Assembly (NCBI GenBank): GCA_025084515.1
Contig: JAJAGP010000286.1
Coordinates: forward strand, 372,001-436,000
Source: Ancistrus triradiatus
Taxonomy: Eukaryota; Chordata; Actinopteri; Siluriformes; Loricariidae
Reading direction: 5' to 3'
Length of the DNA stretch: 64,000 bases
The position numbers and the translations under genes were made by a program. The notes under the pieces are model-generated. The model was given only the letters and a program-made list of their open reading frames with translations, ran no database searches and was not told the origin of the DNA. Below, piece by piece: positions 1-12,122 of the stretch (within the stretch, counting starts at the first letter, position 1; every line of letters starts with the position of its first letter).

Positions 1-2546
1 TGTTTAAAATAATAAGCAATGACTTTATAATATTAGGCATTAATTATTTATTATTTGTTCATTCTTTTGGGAATTGGATCAAGTAAACAGGGCGATGACT
101 TAGACAAAATAATCAGGGAAGGCAGTTCGGTATTAGTAATTGGGGTAAAATATTCTAATCACGACTTACGGCTAATTAAACAGATCTCACATCTAAGAGG
201 TAGTGAAATGACTGGGTGTTGTGATGAACTTTGAGTTTTATGCTGATCATTAAAGATTATCTTATCATTAAATAAATTAATGAATCATTACTGTAACAAT
301 CGGGTTGAATTCCATTGTCAGATTCTGTGCTGTTTCTGGTTAGTCTGGAGACTGTTAAAAATGAAATTGTCATTCTTATTTTTCTCTGTTTTCTCTGAAA
401 ATGATGCAGATCTAGTTTTAGAAAGACAATGTTTGTGCTCTGTCATGCTATTCTTCAAAGCAATCTGAAATACCACCAATTTAGAATGTCACCATTACAC
501 CATGAGGAAATGTGTTTCCCTAGTTTTATAATAATAGGAGAGTTTTTATCTAAAGTGTAGCGAAACAAACTATCTAATTGGTGGATGGCTTTCTTAAGCT
601 GATCTGACTGTGCTGGTGTTTTAATTGTTGGGTCTGGTAGGTTATTAAAAAATGCAGCTGACGTAGCAGGTGTAATAGTGTGCTTGGTGTGATAATGAGG
701 AAGTTGTCAGATATTAGTTACAGAGATAAAATTACTTTGCAGGAAAACAACAAGGTTATCTAAGGTCAGTTATCTAAGAAATTATCATTTCTTATTTTAT
801 GGTGGAGTACATCTCACATAGCTTGTTGTTTTCCTGACTTCCCACATTAGCTGCTACAGTTTACTGATGTCTGGTGTCTATCGCTGGCAGTTTTAGGTGT
901 GGTATTTGCATGGTATTGGTGCTACTTGTCTGTCTGCCTTTCTATATCCTGGGATGCTGATATGTCCCAGAATCTAGCATATTTTAATATCATATTTTCC
1001 ATAGGTTCTGAATTTTACTCAAGATGTTATTGACTGTTATGTGTTTCTGGTATAATGAATTCAGTGCTTAAATTTTGTTTATGATTTCAAATCAGAACAA
1101 ATTACAGTTTTTTTTTATTTGTGTGGTTTCTATATAGTTCAGTGCCATTATCATTCAAGTGCCTACGGTGTTTGCCCCTGGTTGCAGCGGGCTTGATGTC
1201 ACTGGGGTAAAAATCATTCCGTTGGTTGGTATCTGGGCATTGCTGTTAAGTTTTGAGACATATTGCAGGGATAGTTTTAGTTGTCTGAGGTTCAGGGGTG
1301 GCCAGTGGGGTGCAACGTATAAACTTTGTACTGGTGAACTTAGATGTTCTGAAGGCAGACAGTTCTAGTCTTAGGCCGACATGGTGGATTCAGTTTAATC
1401 TGGCCAAGTACGTCGGTCTGGCTGCCCCATATATGGTGCTTTATGGATCTTCATTCGATACAGGTGCAAAGAGTTATAGTGTCTGCTCCAAATTTAGACT
1501 TTTATGATGTCTTTGGAGGCATTTTTCTGTGTTGCCTCAATGTGTGTTATGAACATCAGGTTGAGTTTACGTTCATGTTCAGGAACCTGATTTTTTTTTT
1601 GTACAGTTTGCCCCGAAATGTTTACCAAGGACAGGACTGACCCACTGCTATCCCATCTCACATTCAGGTGTACACTTACATAACCTTTTGTGTTTCATGG
1701 ACAGACTTCCTTTGGAAGACATTTTTAAAAGCCATGCAAAACAAGCAATGCTCCATAACTAGGGTGATATTGACACGTAATCACTCTCAGAGAATATGGG
1801 ATTAAAAGCGTCCCATATTGATTCAATAAGCTTTTTATTTTTCATTACAGGATGATCTCATTTTATAAGGCAACCCTAGTAGTACCTGTAGGGAATTCAT
1901 AGGGCATGTCATGTAGTTCTTCTTAAGCCTTGGGTACTCAACTTTTAAAGTTATAGCAGATTATAAACAGACTGGGTATCTCACACTTCCTGACTGAGTT
2001 TTGCTGATTTTAGTGACGAATGAAAAAAAAAATGTCCGATTAGGAATCACACACCACACAACTTCAGCCTGCTGCTGAACCGAACTGAACACGCCCCATC
2101 GCACGGCCAACTGGCACACACAGCCAATCTGAGAATCGGGAAAAATCGCATAGTGTAATCCTGGCTTTAGCAATCCAGAATGAAACAGAAAGCTTTTATG
2201 GTGTGAATTAGTGGGGCACAACATTATACTTGAGCATGTACCCCAGTAAATTGGGTATAATGACTCACCTAGCTCCACCCTTTCCAACATGTATCTTCCT
2301 GAAAGCAGAACAATACTTTGACATCTGACATAAATACTAAATTTAGTTTGGATGTAGTAATGTTGGCTTGTGAGAGAAAGGAATATATAGAAAGGCTGAA
2401 TCACAGATTTCAATATCTGAAACACCTGAATTGCATTTCTCATCTGTCTGTTTAAGGTCCTGTGTTTTTCCCTGTCTATTGTCTTGTGTCATTTTCAGAG
2501 AACACGAAACCCAAAACCAGGAATCTGCTGACAAAATGACAACAAC
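1..2546. other. AT-rich unique intergenic DNA
   Basis: I recognise no transposon, RNA gene or convincing exon here. Short open frames on both strands lack codon bias and domain motifs. A stretch near 2030-2180, read on the minus strand, resembles the edge of a dispersed repeat, but no ends or target duplication are visible, so it is left unassigned. Confidence 0.5.
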
Positions 2547-2828
2547 ATGGCAGAGAATCCTCTAGCATATGTCACCCCAGCCCTCGTTAATCTGCAGGAG
2601 CGACGACATCAGGCTCTCCTCAGCTTTCAGCAACTGCAGCAGAAGATGCTCTCCAAATTCACAGAGATGCAAGCTGTAGATCAAGCCACCCACCATTGCC
2701 TCTTAATTGCTTCCTCTCCCACAATGAACACTATTTCGCTGGCACAAATGGCACTCCTAAATACAATGAGGTTGAGGAATTGGGCACAGCATGCTAGTGA
2801 GTCTGCACTCAAAATCCACCCCTTCTGA
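2547..2828 (+). CDS. Unassigned 93-codon ORF, possible exon or relic
   Basis: I do not recognise this product. The ATG has a strong vertebrate start context (purine at -3 and G at +4), and the frame is clearly more GC-rich than the surrounding AT-rich DNA. The peptide is Gln- and Leu-rich, beginning MAENPLAYVTPALVNLQERR, and residues 15-45 (heptad-like Leu/Gln spacing around LLSFQQLQQKML) could form a short coiled coil. There is no signal peptide, membrane segment or catalytic motif. No splice donor or partner exon could be tied to it. It may be the N-terminal exon of a host gene, a fragment of a transposon-encoded accessory protein, or a chance frame. The base composition and start context are seen directly. 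Any function would be a guess. Confidence 0.2.
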   Translation: MAENPLAYVTPALVNLQERRHQALLSFQQLQQKMLSKFTEMQAVDQATHHCLLIASSPTMNTISLAQMALLNTMRLRNWAQHASESALKIHPF

Positions 2829-3072
2829 TCAAACAAAGCTCAAACAGTTTTGAGATAACTGGAGATGTCAGTTATATTGTACAGCGTATTACCAAAATGT
2901 AAGTACAAAATGTAAGTCTGAAGCACTCTCACCACTTGACCTCATCCTCTGCAGTCTGAAGCCAAATAACCAGAAAGGTCGGTCACAAGTAAGTTTTATG
3001 ACCCAAATACCATCACAAACTAAACAGATCTCTAGATGAGCATGTACTTATGGCAAAAAGAGGCACATAAAG

Positions 3073-3078
<6 letters not shown>

Positions 3079-3136
<58 letters not shown>
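3079..3136. repeat. (AT)29 microsatellite
   Basis: About 58 bases of uninterrupted alternating AT. It is long and pure, so probably length-variable between individuals. Confidence 0.95.
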
Positions 3137-3139
<3 letters not shown>

Positions 3140-3504
3140 TTTCTATGTAGACTCTCTCACTTGTAGCTGTGATGTGGTTGTTCTTATAGAGGATTTTTTT
3201 TAGATTAACATTTTATATAAACACAATTCTGACTTTTACATATTATCAAAATACAATCAAAATAAAGTTGCTTAAATATTGTGACAGAGCTGCGAATCTA
3301 CCTGGCAGTAACAGCAGAATATTAAAAACACTAGGTGGTTGCCCAGTTGCACTTACAGATGACTGGTAGACAATGTGTGAACAGACAACACATATGTAAT
3401 TCAAAGTGCCTTTTAAATCATGTGCCTCAAACAGAGTAAAATGAGTACCCTGTAGGAGGTGCAGTTTGCAAGCATCACTGCAGTCTATAGGTATGTATGT
3501 ATTT
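3137..3504. other. Unique intergenic DNA
   Basis: AT-rich sequence between the microsatellite and Tc1-A copy 1. I see no gene or repeat in it. Confidence 0.4.
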
Positions 3505-4453
3505 CAGTATATGGTGTGACCCCCCCTGTGCAGCAATAACTGCAACTAAACGTTTCCTGTAACTGTTGATCAGTCCTGCACACTGGCTTGGAGGAATTTT
3601 AGCCCATTCCTCCGTACAGAACAGCTTCAACTCTGGGATGTTGGTGGGTTTCCTCATATTAACTGCTCACTTCAGGTCATTCCAAAACATTTCGATTGGA
3701 TTAAGGTCAGGACTTTGACTTGGCCATTCCAAAACAAACATTTTGGTCTCATCTGTCCACAAAACATTCTTCCAATAGCCTTCTGGCTTGTCCACATGAT
3801 CTTTAGCAAACTGCGGATGAGCAGCAAAGTTCTTTTTGGAGAGCAGTGGCTTTCTCCTTGCAACCCTGCCATGCACACCATTGTTGTTCAGTGTTCTTCT
3901 GATGGTGGACTCATGAACATCAACATTAGCCAACATTACAACAACAGTCTTGAATTTCCTCCATTTGTACACAATCTGACTGTGGATTGGTGGAGTCCGA
4001 ACTCTTTAGAGATGGTTTTGTAACCTTTTCCAGGCTGATGAGCATCAAGAACTCTTTTTCTGAGTTCCTCAGAAATCTCCTATGTTTGTGCCACGATACA
4101 CTTCCACAAACGTGTTGTGAAGAGCAGACTTTGATAGATCCCTGTTCTTTAGATAAAACAGGGTGCCCACTCACACCTGATTGTCATTCCATTGATTGAA
4201 AACACCTGACTCTAATTTCACCTTCAAATTAACTGATAATCCTAGAGCTTCACATACTTTTCCCACTCACTGTGTAATATTGGATTATTTTCCTCAACAA
4301 ATAAATGACCAAGTATAATATTTTTGTCTCATTTGTTTAACTGGGTTCTGTTTATCTACTTTTAGGACTTGTGTGAAAATCTGATGATATTTGAGGTCAT
4401 GTTTTTGCAGAAATATAGAAAATTCTGAACAGTTCACAAAATTTCAAGTGTAC
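3505..4453 (-). mobile_element. Tc1-A copy 1, Tc1/mariner element missing one end
   Basis: This is a Tc1-like DNA transposon whose transposase lies on the minus strand. The right terminal repeat is present (about 4230-4453, ending in a form of the ACTTTCAAG...ACTG end). The left terminal repeat seen in copies at 27716 and 53443 is absent, so the element is truncated at about 3505. An internal deletion of several hundred bases near 3735 joins the region encoding the last catalytic residue to the region encoding the first. It cannot make active transposase. Confidence 0.85.
3667..4110 (-). pseudogene. Tc1-A transposase relic with catalytic core deleted
   Basis: The minus-strand frame retains part of the helix-turn-helix end (STIRRTLNNNGVHGRVARRK), then WTDETK with the first catalytic Asp at about 3750-3770. 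It then jumps straight to EWPSQSPDLNPIEMFWNDLK with the last catalytic Glu near 3680. The segment carrying the second Asp (usually a QDN-H motif) is missing, so the DDE triad is incomplete. The N-terminal part, around 3980-4110, is in another frame. Tc1 transposases are normally about 340 residues; roughly 150 codons remain. A transposase origin is certain and activity is excluded. The sister copies at 6128, 27716 and 53443 carry different deletions. Confidence 0.85.
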
Positions 4454-4489
4454 ATTCACTCTGCAATGACATAGCACAGTTAATGTTCG

Positions 4490-5160
4490 TACAATTTCAG
4501 ACTGTAGTTCATTTGTTTCTCTACATACTTTGTTACATTGCACTTTATACTTGAATGGTCAGGGCCCCCACAGATCAGGTACTATTTGGGTGGTGGATCA
4601 TTCTCAGCACTGCAGTGACACTGATGTGGTTGTGGTGGTGTGTTAATGTGTGTTGTGCTGGTATGAGTGGATCAGACATGGCACTGCTGCTGGCATTTTA
4701 GACCAACTCAGAGTCACTGCTGGACTGAAAATAGTCCACCTATCAAAATTGTCCAGCCGCCAATATTATGTAGGCAGCATCCTGTGAGCACTGATGAAGG
4801 ATTAGAGGATGACTAACACAAACTGTGCAACAACAGAGGAGCTGCTGTCTGAATTTACATCTCCACAGTGTAGCAATAATGTGAATGTGTCTAATATAGT
4901 GAACAGTGGTTTAAATCTCCAGCAGCACTGCTGTGTCTGATTCTCGCATACCAGCTCAACACACCACACTAACACACCACCACCAATTCAGTGTCACTGC
5001 AGTGCTGAGAATGATCCACCACCCAATTAGCACCTGATCTGTGATGGTCCTGTGGGGGTCCTGACCATTAGAGAACACAGTAAAGGGGACTAACAGCTGT
5101 AGAGAAACATATGGACTACAGTCTGGAATCGTGGAACTACAAAGTGCAATGATCACTAAA
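4490..5160. mobile_element. Fold-back (long inverted repeat) element
   Basis: The left arm (about 4498-4690) and right arm (about 4930-5128) are inverted copies of each other. Matching words include GACTGTAGT/ACTACAGTC, the GGTGGTGGATCATTCTCAGC stretch and the block GCACTGCAGTGACACTGA, which are read in reverse complement near 4985-5035. The spacer of about 240 bases holds no open frame. This fits a non-autonomous fold-back DNA element of the kind common in fish. The superfamily cannot be assigned because no clear target duplication is visible. Confidence 0.75.
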
Positions 5161-5749
5161 ACTTAACTAAAGAGAAAGGAGAATATAAATTGAAAAATGT
5201 AATGTACAAATATTCCATATCTGTCTCACTTTTTCTTGTTGTAGCTATACTGGGTCCCTGCACCTCTGCTCTGTCTATTCTCACCTTGTCTTGAGAAAGT
5301 GGTTATGTAACAGCAGTGTGCCTGGCTAAGGAAGGCTGAGCAAGGTGTGATCTTGCAGACTGCAGATACTAATCTTTAGTCGAAAAAAAACACATTGAAT
5401 GGTCTATGAAAAACTAGCTGCTCTTTCCTTTCACTGCATTTAATATGTTTGTGATTATGCGAACATCCAATGTTTCTGAGATAGGCTACATATCCACCAT
5501 GATTCACTGAAGATGGCTTGTAAAAACTGTTCTTCTTATTTTCACTTAATTACCAGGTAGAAAGTCAACAATTTATGGACAACACATTATACTCAAAAAT
5601 CGCCAAAAACATTGTGGTTTCTCCCACAAACAACCTGATCTTAAATTAAGTCATAAAATTCTAACATAATCCCAACATAACCTCTCTTTTTGTAGCAATG
5701 ACCTCATAATTAGTAAAATAAATCAAACAGCACAGTAGCCTGTTTTACC
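5161..5749. other. Unique intergenic DNA
   Basis: No gene or repeat recognised. Confidence 0.4.
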
Positions 5750-5751
5750 CA

Positions 5752-5955
5752 TGTTTATCCTGGTCAGGGTTGCAGGGGAGGCTTCGAGGCAAACCGGGAA
5801 TTCACTGGACACAGGCAAGGGTACACCAGGGCTCCAGTCCATCACAATGTTCTGTAAATGAAACACCCCAACTTCATGTTTGCAAGCCCAGGATTCAAAC
5901 CCAAGTACTCAGGAACTGCCATTTCCAGCATCTGGCTCATGCCAGGTGCTCCTAA
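5752..5955 (-). repeat. tRNA-like SINE family 2, minus orientation
   Basis: Read on the minus strand, this has a box-B-like GGTTTGAATCC (around 5885-5900) upstream and ends in the family tail ...AACCCTGACCAGGATAAAC. The order matches the fuller copies at 22541, 51825 and 52338. It is diverged and lacks the 5' part. Confidence 0.6.
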
Positions 5956-6127
5956 TTACCAGTGTAGTGTGATTTAGCTTGATGTCAGTTATTGAGAGAA
6001 ACTAAAATAACAGCTAGCTTTCATAACCAACACAATATCGGTTTTAAAAATGCATGGTTGTCATAGAGATGACTGATCAGAGAACATTTTAGCCATGTAC
6101 ATAATTTTAAGAAATACAGCAAAACAT

Positions 6128-7345
6128 ATTGGAAATGATCCAATATTATATATCTGTGCGTGCCAAAAGTAAGTGAGCCTATGCTTTCAGCATCTGGCGT
6201 AACCCCATTGTAGCCCATTCCTCCATAAAAGCTTCAACTCTGAGATTTTAGTGGGTTTCTTCACAATAACGTATTCTATGACATTGCTATTAGATTAAGG
6301 TTAGGACTTTGACCTGGCCATTCCAAAACATTAGCTTTTTTTTGTTTAACATTATTTGATAGAACGATTTGTGTGCTTAGGGTCTTTGTCTTGCTGCATG
6401 ACCCACTTTCTCTTGCAATTCATTTAATGGACAGATGTCCTAATATATTCCTTTAGACATTACTGGTTTGAATAATTCAGAATTTATTGTTCCATCCATG
6501 CTGTCAAGTCATCCTGGTCCAGATGCATCTAAACAGTCCAAACCCATGATACTACCAACACTATGTTTCACAGATGGGATAAGGTTAATATGCTGGAATG
6601 CTGTGTTTTTCTTCTCCAGATATAACAATCCTCGTTTAAATCAGAATGCTCTGTGTTGGTCTTATCCATTCCAAAATGCTTTTCCAAGTGGCTTGTCCGT
6701 GTGATTTTTAGCATACTGCAGATGGGCAGCAATGTTCTTTAGAGTGCAAGTGACTTTTTCCTTGTAACCCTGCCATGCCCACCATTGTTGTTCTGTGTAC
6801 TGCTGATGGTGGACTCATGACACTTAACATTAGCCAATGTGAGAAGTTGCCCCTTTTTCCGTTTTGACCTCAAGGACTACTATGGATTCCAAACGCATTA
6901 GAGATGGTTTTTAGTGTTTTCCAGCCTGATGACCATCAACAACTCTTTATGTGAGGTCCTGATAATCTCCTTTGTTCATGCCCTGATACACTTCCACAAA
7001 CATGTTGAGAAGAGCAGACATTCATAGATTCCTGTTCTTTAATAAAACACGATGTCTGCTTGCATCTAAATGTCATGCCATTGGTTGAAAACACCTCACG
7101 TAATTTCACATTCAAATTACTGAAGTTCACATACTTTTGCCACTCACAGATTTGTAATTTTGGATATGTTCCTTGATTATTAAATGAAAAAATAAACTAT
7201 AATATGTTTGTCTCATTTCTTTAATGGGGTTCTCTTTATGTAATTGTGTGTGTGACTTATATGAAACTCTGATGACATTTTAGGCCATATGTTCAAGGTC
7301 ATGTTGAAGGTTCTAAAGGTTTCACAAACTTTCAAACACCACTAT
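6128..7345 (-). mobile_element. Tc1-A copy 2
   Basis: Same family and orientation as the copy at 3505. It retains more of the transposase region than the other three copies, including the middle part (about 6330-6840), but frames are broken throughout. The left terminal repeat is present only from its inner portion (GGAAATGATCCAATATTA). The right end finishes ...CACAAACTTTCAAACACCACT near 7344. There is a deletion between about 6845 and 6890 relative to the family order. Confidence 0.8.
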
Positions 7346-8070
7346 ATACCCAAATGCATGACATTAGGACAAGAATGAAGTAAAAATAAAGTGATTGTTG
7401 AGTCTATGTATTCAAGGGACTTGGCTCCAATGCTAAGGGCCATGGAGTGAGGAAGAGGGCTGCAGGTGTGTTATGAAGGTGGCTAATTCAGTTCTTCTTT
7501 GATCTTACTCAATGTTATGAATGAGCTGTTTCACTCTAAGTTCTGTCACGTGTAGTCAATAAAGCTTATTATTGTTGACATGATAGATAGGCTTACTGTT
7601 GCCATGTATTTTGTTTACTGAGAAAGCACACATGCGCACACTTCCTTTCTGACTCCATTGGGCACATTAAAACAAATCCAAGGCTACTTACACAGACACC
7701 ATAGCCTATCATTTGAAACATTCTCTGTGGAGCCAGGCCTGGCAGCCAGATCCATTACACACATGAGGGTCAACAATGTGCACACAAGATAAGATACAGA
7801 GCTAAAGCAGCTTTTAAAACGCCGTATGTACTATGTCCTAAAATGTGCAGTGTTTGTAACTGTAAGTTACAAGTTATTTTATCTAAGCTGTTCAGTACAG
7901 ATTGTACAGTCTATCTCTATCTGCACTATATCTTGCTGTAAGTGTAACATAGCCCATTGTGTTGCCCCTTATGCTGATTTTCAATCAGCAATATGCAGCA
8001 GCAGCTCAGGACATTATTTAAGCATGTCAACAAATGTCTCTGTGCCATTAACAGATGCACAGTCAGGTAC
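7346..8070. other. Unique intergenic DNA
   Basis: No gene or repeat recognised. Short ORFs near 7826-8092 run into the SINE that follows and look accidental. Confidence 0.4.
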
Positions 8071-8243
8071 ATTTGACATTTACAGCATTTAGCAGACGCC
8101 CTTATCAACCTTACAATCCAAGCAATTGTGGGTTAAGGGCCTTGCTCAAGGACCCAACAGTGGCAGCTTGGCAGAGGTGGGAGTTGAACCCTGGACCTTC
8201 TGGTCTAGAGTCCAATACCTTAACCGCTAGGCTACCACAGTCC
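8071..8243 (-). repeat. tRNA-derived SINE family 1 (V-SINE-like) with 7-bp target duplication
   Basis: On the minus strand it starts with GGACTGTGGTAGCCTAGCGG, which contains a good RNA polymerase III box A (TAGCCTAGCGG), followed by box B GGTTCAACTCCC. The tail GGGCGTCTGCTAAATGC is the L2-like 3' end typical of fish V-SINEs. It is bounded by the direct repeat CAGGTAC at 8064-8070 and 8244-8250, which marks the insertion cleanly. Confidence 0.85.
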
Positions 8244-8255
8244 CAGGTACTTAAA

Positions 8256-8560
8256 TGGGGTAAAGAAAAGGAGAAAAAGAGAAGTTTATAAACTGAAGGA
8301 GAGAAGCTAAAAAGAATGTAAAGGATGTTTGAAAACAAGACATGTTGGGAAGGACAGTATGAAAAGTTTGACAAAGAATGCAAAAGAGAAAATGAATGTA
8401 GAAGTACTGAAAAGAGTAACCTATAGCTGAAATTAGTGAATTAGGTGATTAGGTGAAGGAAGCTGAGAAACAAAGATTAATACGTTTGAAAATGAAAACT
8501 AGGAGGAAAAATCTAAGTTAAGGCATTAGTGGAATAAAGAGAAAATAAAATTGAAAACTG
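8256..8560 (+). other. Purine-rich strand stretch
   Basis: About 300 bases in which the plus strand is dominated by A and G (runs such as AAAGAAAAGGAGAAAAAGAG). There is no repeat unit and no gene. It is a compositional feature only. Confidence 0.5.
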
Positions 8561-8825
8561 ATGTTGATTTGACTTTGGAAAATTTTGAATTATCTCCCTA
8601 GTGTCAGTGTGATTACGTTGTCGCTGATTTCTAACAAGGGAGGCTTAAATGAAATTGTTAAATATATATTTGAATGTAATCATTTAAAAAGTTTGTAATT
8701 TCCTTTGTTCCATTTTCCCACCTTTTTCCCCTGCGTAATCATACAGGAACTCACTCATCATTTACAGCCTCCCAATATTGCAGTGGTGCATGAGGTGTCC
8801 CTGGATAGTGTCCCAATGTGTATAT

Positions 8826-8827
<2 letters not shown>

Positions 8828-8870
<43 letters not shown>
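8828..8870. repeat. (CA)21 microsatellite
   Basis: About 43 bases of pure CA, preceded by TATATGT and followed by an AT-rich run. Confidence 0.95.
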
Positions 8871-8881
<11 letters not shown>

Positions 8882-9566
8882 ATATTAAAATAACATTTCA
8901 TAACATTTATAAAAAATATTCTGAGGAGGCCCCAAAGAGGCAGGATCTTCCATATACATACTGTATATACTTCACTTAGAATATAATCACATTCCCTATT
9001 TGCCAAAGCATGAAACTCTATTACATAACTAACGACTTCTCATTATTCAGTATCATATTTCATTATTGTTACCAACAAGCTATGGGTTGAATGCATTGTA
9101 GAATTCATTTTGAGATCTCCATTCAAGTGTTTTGTCTGTATTCCCTGCCAAGGCATTGATCACAATCTGTTCATTCTAATCGTTCGAGGTTAACAACATT
9201 ACAAGCCACTAAAACAATAAGGGTGGGTATTAAAATATGATAAGTACTTTTAATTGCATTGTGATATGACCCCAAAAATTAAAACCACGTTAACTCCAAA
9301 GGGAGTTCTTTGAAACAAAGAAAGTGCTTTACGTTGCTATTACAGTAAGTATAAATATAGTCATATAAGTCAATTCAGTTATGGCTATTCCAACATACTG
9401 GAGATGTATATAGATCGCCAGGATCTCGTAAAGACAGTTAACAGTTATAGAAGTAAAGTCTGCCACCTTTTGTTAACACTAAGTATTACACACAATATAA
9501 TACTATTTTATCCTGAACGATACCCACATAAGGTATCAGTGACACATTCATAAGCTACCCTACACA
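8871..9566. other. AT-rich unique intergenic DNA
   Basis: No gene or repeat recognised. Confidence 0.4.
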
Positions 9567-10605
9567 TTATTAGGTACCCCTGTTCAAGCTGCTGGTTAAC
9601 GCAAATATCTAATCAGGCAATCACATGGCAGCAACTCATTGCATTTGTCAAGACGACCTGCATTTCAAACTGAGCATCAGATTGGGGAAGCAAGGTAATT
9701 TAAGTGACTTTGAACGTGGCATGGTTGTTGGTGCTAGAACGGGCTGGTCTGAGTGTTTCAGAAACTGATGATCTACTGGGATTTTCTCACACAGTCATCT
9801 CTAGGGTTTACAGAGAATAGTCAGAAAAAGAGAAAATATCCAGTGAACCGCAGTTCCATGGGAGAAAATGCCTTGTTGATGCCAGAGGACAGAAAGAATG
9901 GTCAGACTAGTTTGAGCTGATAGAGAGATAGCAGTAACTTAAATAAGCACTCGTTGCAACCGAAGTACGTAGAAGAGCCTCTCTGAATGCAAAACACACC
10001 TAACCTTGAAGCAGATGGACTACAGCAGCAGAAGATCACACTGGTTGCCACTCCTGTCAGCTAGGAACAGGCCACTGGGCCTATAATTAGCATGGTCTTA
10101 CCAAAATTGGACAACAGAATATTGGAAAAACATTGTGTGGTCTGATGAGTCTAGATTTCTGCTGCGATGGTATAATCAGAATTTGGCATAAGCAACTTAA
10201 AAGCATGAGTCCATTCTTCTTTGTATCAGGTTCAGACTGTTGCTGGTGGTGGTGTAATGGACTGGGGAATATTTTATTGGCTCATTTTGAGCCCTTTAAT
10301 ACCAACTGAGCATTGTTAAAATGCCAGAGCCTACCTGAGTGTTGTTGCTGATCATGTCCATCCCTTTCTAACCACAGTGCACCCTCTTCTGGTGGCTACT
10401 TCTAGCAAGATAATGTGCCATGTCACAAAGCTCAAATCATCTCAAACTGGACTCTTGAAGATGACAATGAGTTCACTGTACTTGAAGGGCCTCCACAATC
10501 ACCAGATCATAACCCAGTAGAGTACCTTTGGAATGTGGTGGAACAGGAGATTTGCTTCATGGATGTGCAGCCAATAAATCTGCAGCAATCTGCAGCATTG
10601 TGGTA
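9567..10605 (+). mobile_element. Tc1-B copy 1, decayed Tc1/mariner
   Basis: Plus-strand Tc1-like element. The 5' end carries TTAGGTACCCCTGTTCAAG, shared with copies at 22724 (inverted) and 61283. Transposase motifs survive in different frames: WSDESRF near 10139-10160 (first Asp), QDNVPCHK near 10408-10430 (second Asp) and SPDHNPVEYLWN near 10499-10535 (Glu). Many stops and frameshifts separate them. The 3' terminal repeat is not seen. The element fades out around 10605. Confidence 0.8.
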
Positions 10606-10863
10606 CTGTTATGCTGGACTGGATTTTGCCTGAGCATGTGTGTGTATCTATACAGTTCTGAGAAGTCTCGCATGAGGGTGGTGAGTGTACCTCAGAGGCT
10701 TTTAGAGACTTTACTGGCAGCATGCAGCAGATGAGTTATCGTCAGCCTCTACAAAAGCCCTTTAACAGCTCAATCTGTAGATAATCGCCATACTTTAGAA
10801 ACTTACAGTACTGTGGAAAAATCATTCTATATTTTTCAATTTATATTCTGTATTCTATATATA

Positions 10864-12122
10864 CAGTGGGACAAAAAAGTATTTAGTCAGCCACTGATTG
10901 TGCAAGTTCTCCTACTTAGAAAGATGAGAGAGGTCTGTAATTTTCATCATAGTAGGATTTTCCCATTGAAGAATTTTTAAAGAATTTAATTGTAAATTCT
11001 GGTGGAAAATAAGTATTTGGTCAATAACAAAAGTTCAACTCAGTATTTTGTAACATAATCTTTGTTGGCAATGACAGAGGTCAAACGTTTCCTGTAAGTC
11101 TTTGCACACACTGTAGCTGGTATTTTGGCCCATTCCTCCCTACAGATCTCCTCTAGAGCAGTGATGTTTTGGGGCTGTCGCTGGGCAACACGGACTTTCA
11201 ACTCCCTCCACAAATTTTCTATGGGTTGAGGTCTGGAGACTGGTTAGGCCACTCCAGGACCTTGAAATGGTTTTTACGGAGCCACTCCTTCGTTGCCCGA
11301 GCGGTGTGTTTGGGATCATTGTCATGCTGGAAGACCCAGCCACGTTCCATCTTCAATGCTCTCACTGATTGAAGGAGGTTTTGGCTTAAAATCTCACGAT
11401 ACATGGCCCCGTTCATTTTTCCCTTAACACGGATCAGTCATCCTGTCCCCTTTGCAGAAAAACAGCCCCAAAGCATGAGGTTTCCACCTCCATGCTTCAC
11501 AGTATTCTTGGATGCAACTCAGCATTCTTCTTTTTCCAAACACGAGTTGAGTTTTTACCAAAAAGTTCTACTTTGGTTTCATCTGACCACATGATATTCT
11601 CCCAGTCCTCTTCTGGATCATCCATATGCTCTCTGGCAAACAGGCCTGGACATGTGCTGGCTTAAGCAGGGGGACACGCCTGGCACAGCAGGATCTGAGT
11701 CCCTCTCGGCGTAGTGTGTTACTGATGGTAGCCTTGTTACTTTGGTCCCAGCTATCTGCAGGTCATTCATCAGGTCCCTTCGTGTAGTTCTGGGATTTTT
11801 GCCTACCGTTCTCATGATTATTTTGACCCCACGAGATGAGATCTTGCGTGGGGCCCCAGATCGAGGGAGATTATCAATGGTATTGTATGTCACACCAGCC
11901 TGCTTGCCTATTGTAGATTCACAGGTGTCTTTTATATAGATAACAAGGTCAAACAGGTGCCATTAATACAGGTAACGAGTGGAGGACAGAAGAGCTTCTG
12001 AAAGAAGAAGTTACAGGTCTGTGAGAGCCAGAAATCTTGCTTGACCAAATACTTATTTTCCACCATGAATTGAAATTAAATTATTTAAAAATCCTACAAT
12101 GTGATTGTGAATGTTTTTGTAT
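10864..12122 (-). mobile_element. Tc1-C, Tc1/mariner element
   Basis: Transposase is on the minus strand. The left end starts CAGTGGGACAAAAAAGTATT immediately after a TA (10862-10863), the expected Tc1 target. An inner terminal-repeat block (ACCAAATACTTATTTTCCACC) appears at about 12042-12063 and inverted near 11000-11020. The outermost right end is missing, so the element is truncated near 12122. Confidence 0.85.
11140..11900 (-). pseudogene. Tc1-C transposase pseudogene
   Basis: On the minus strand, motifs run in order: an N-terminal DNA-binding part (NLPRSGAPRKIS near 11860-11880), a WSDETKVEL-type first Asp near 11568-11600, QHDNDPKHTARATKEWLRKN with the second Asp near 11290-11350, and WPNQSPDLNP near 11219-11250. 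After DLNP the reading frame meets TAG where the family has Ile-Glu. A single missing base there both destroys the catalytic Glu codon and ends the frame. At least two more frame breaks lie upstream. About 250 of the usual 340 codons can be followed. It is a dead copy and moderately old. Confidence 0.85.

Noticed and set aside
1961..2443. 160-codon minus-strand ORF
   Set aside because: No domain, no codon pattern and Cys/Trp-rich composition; it crosses what may be a repeat edge. Best read as chance.
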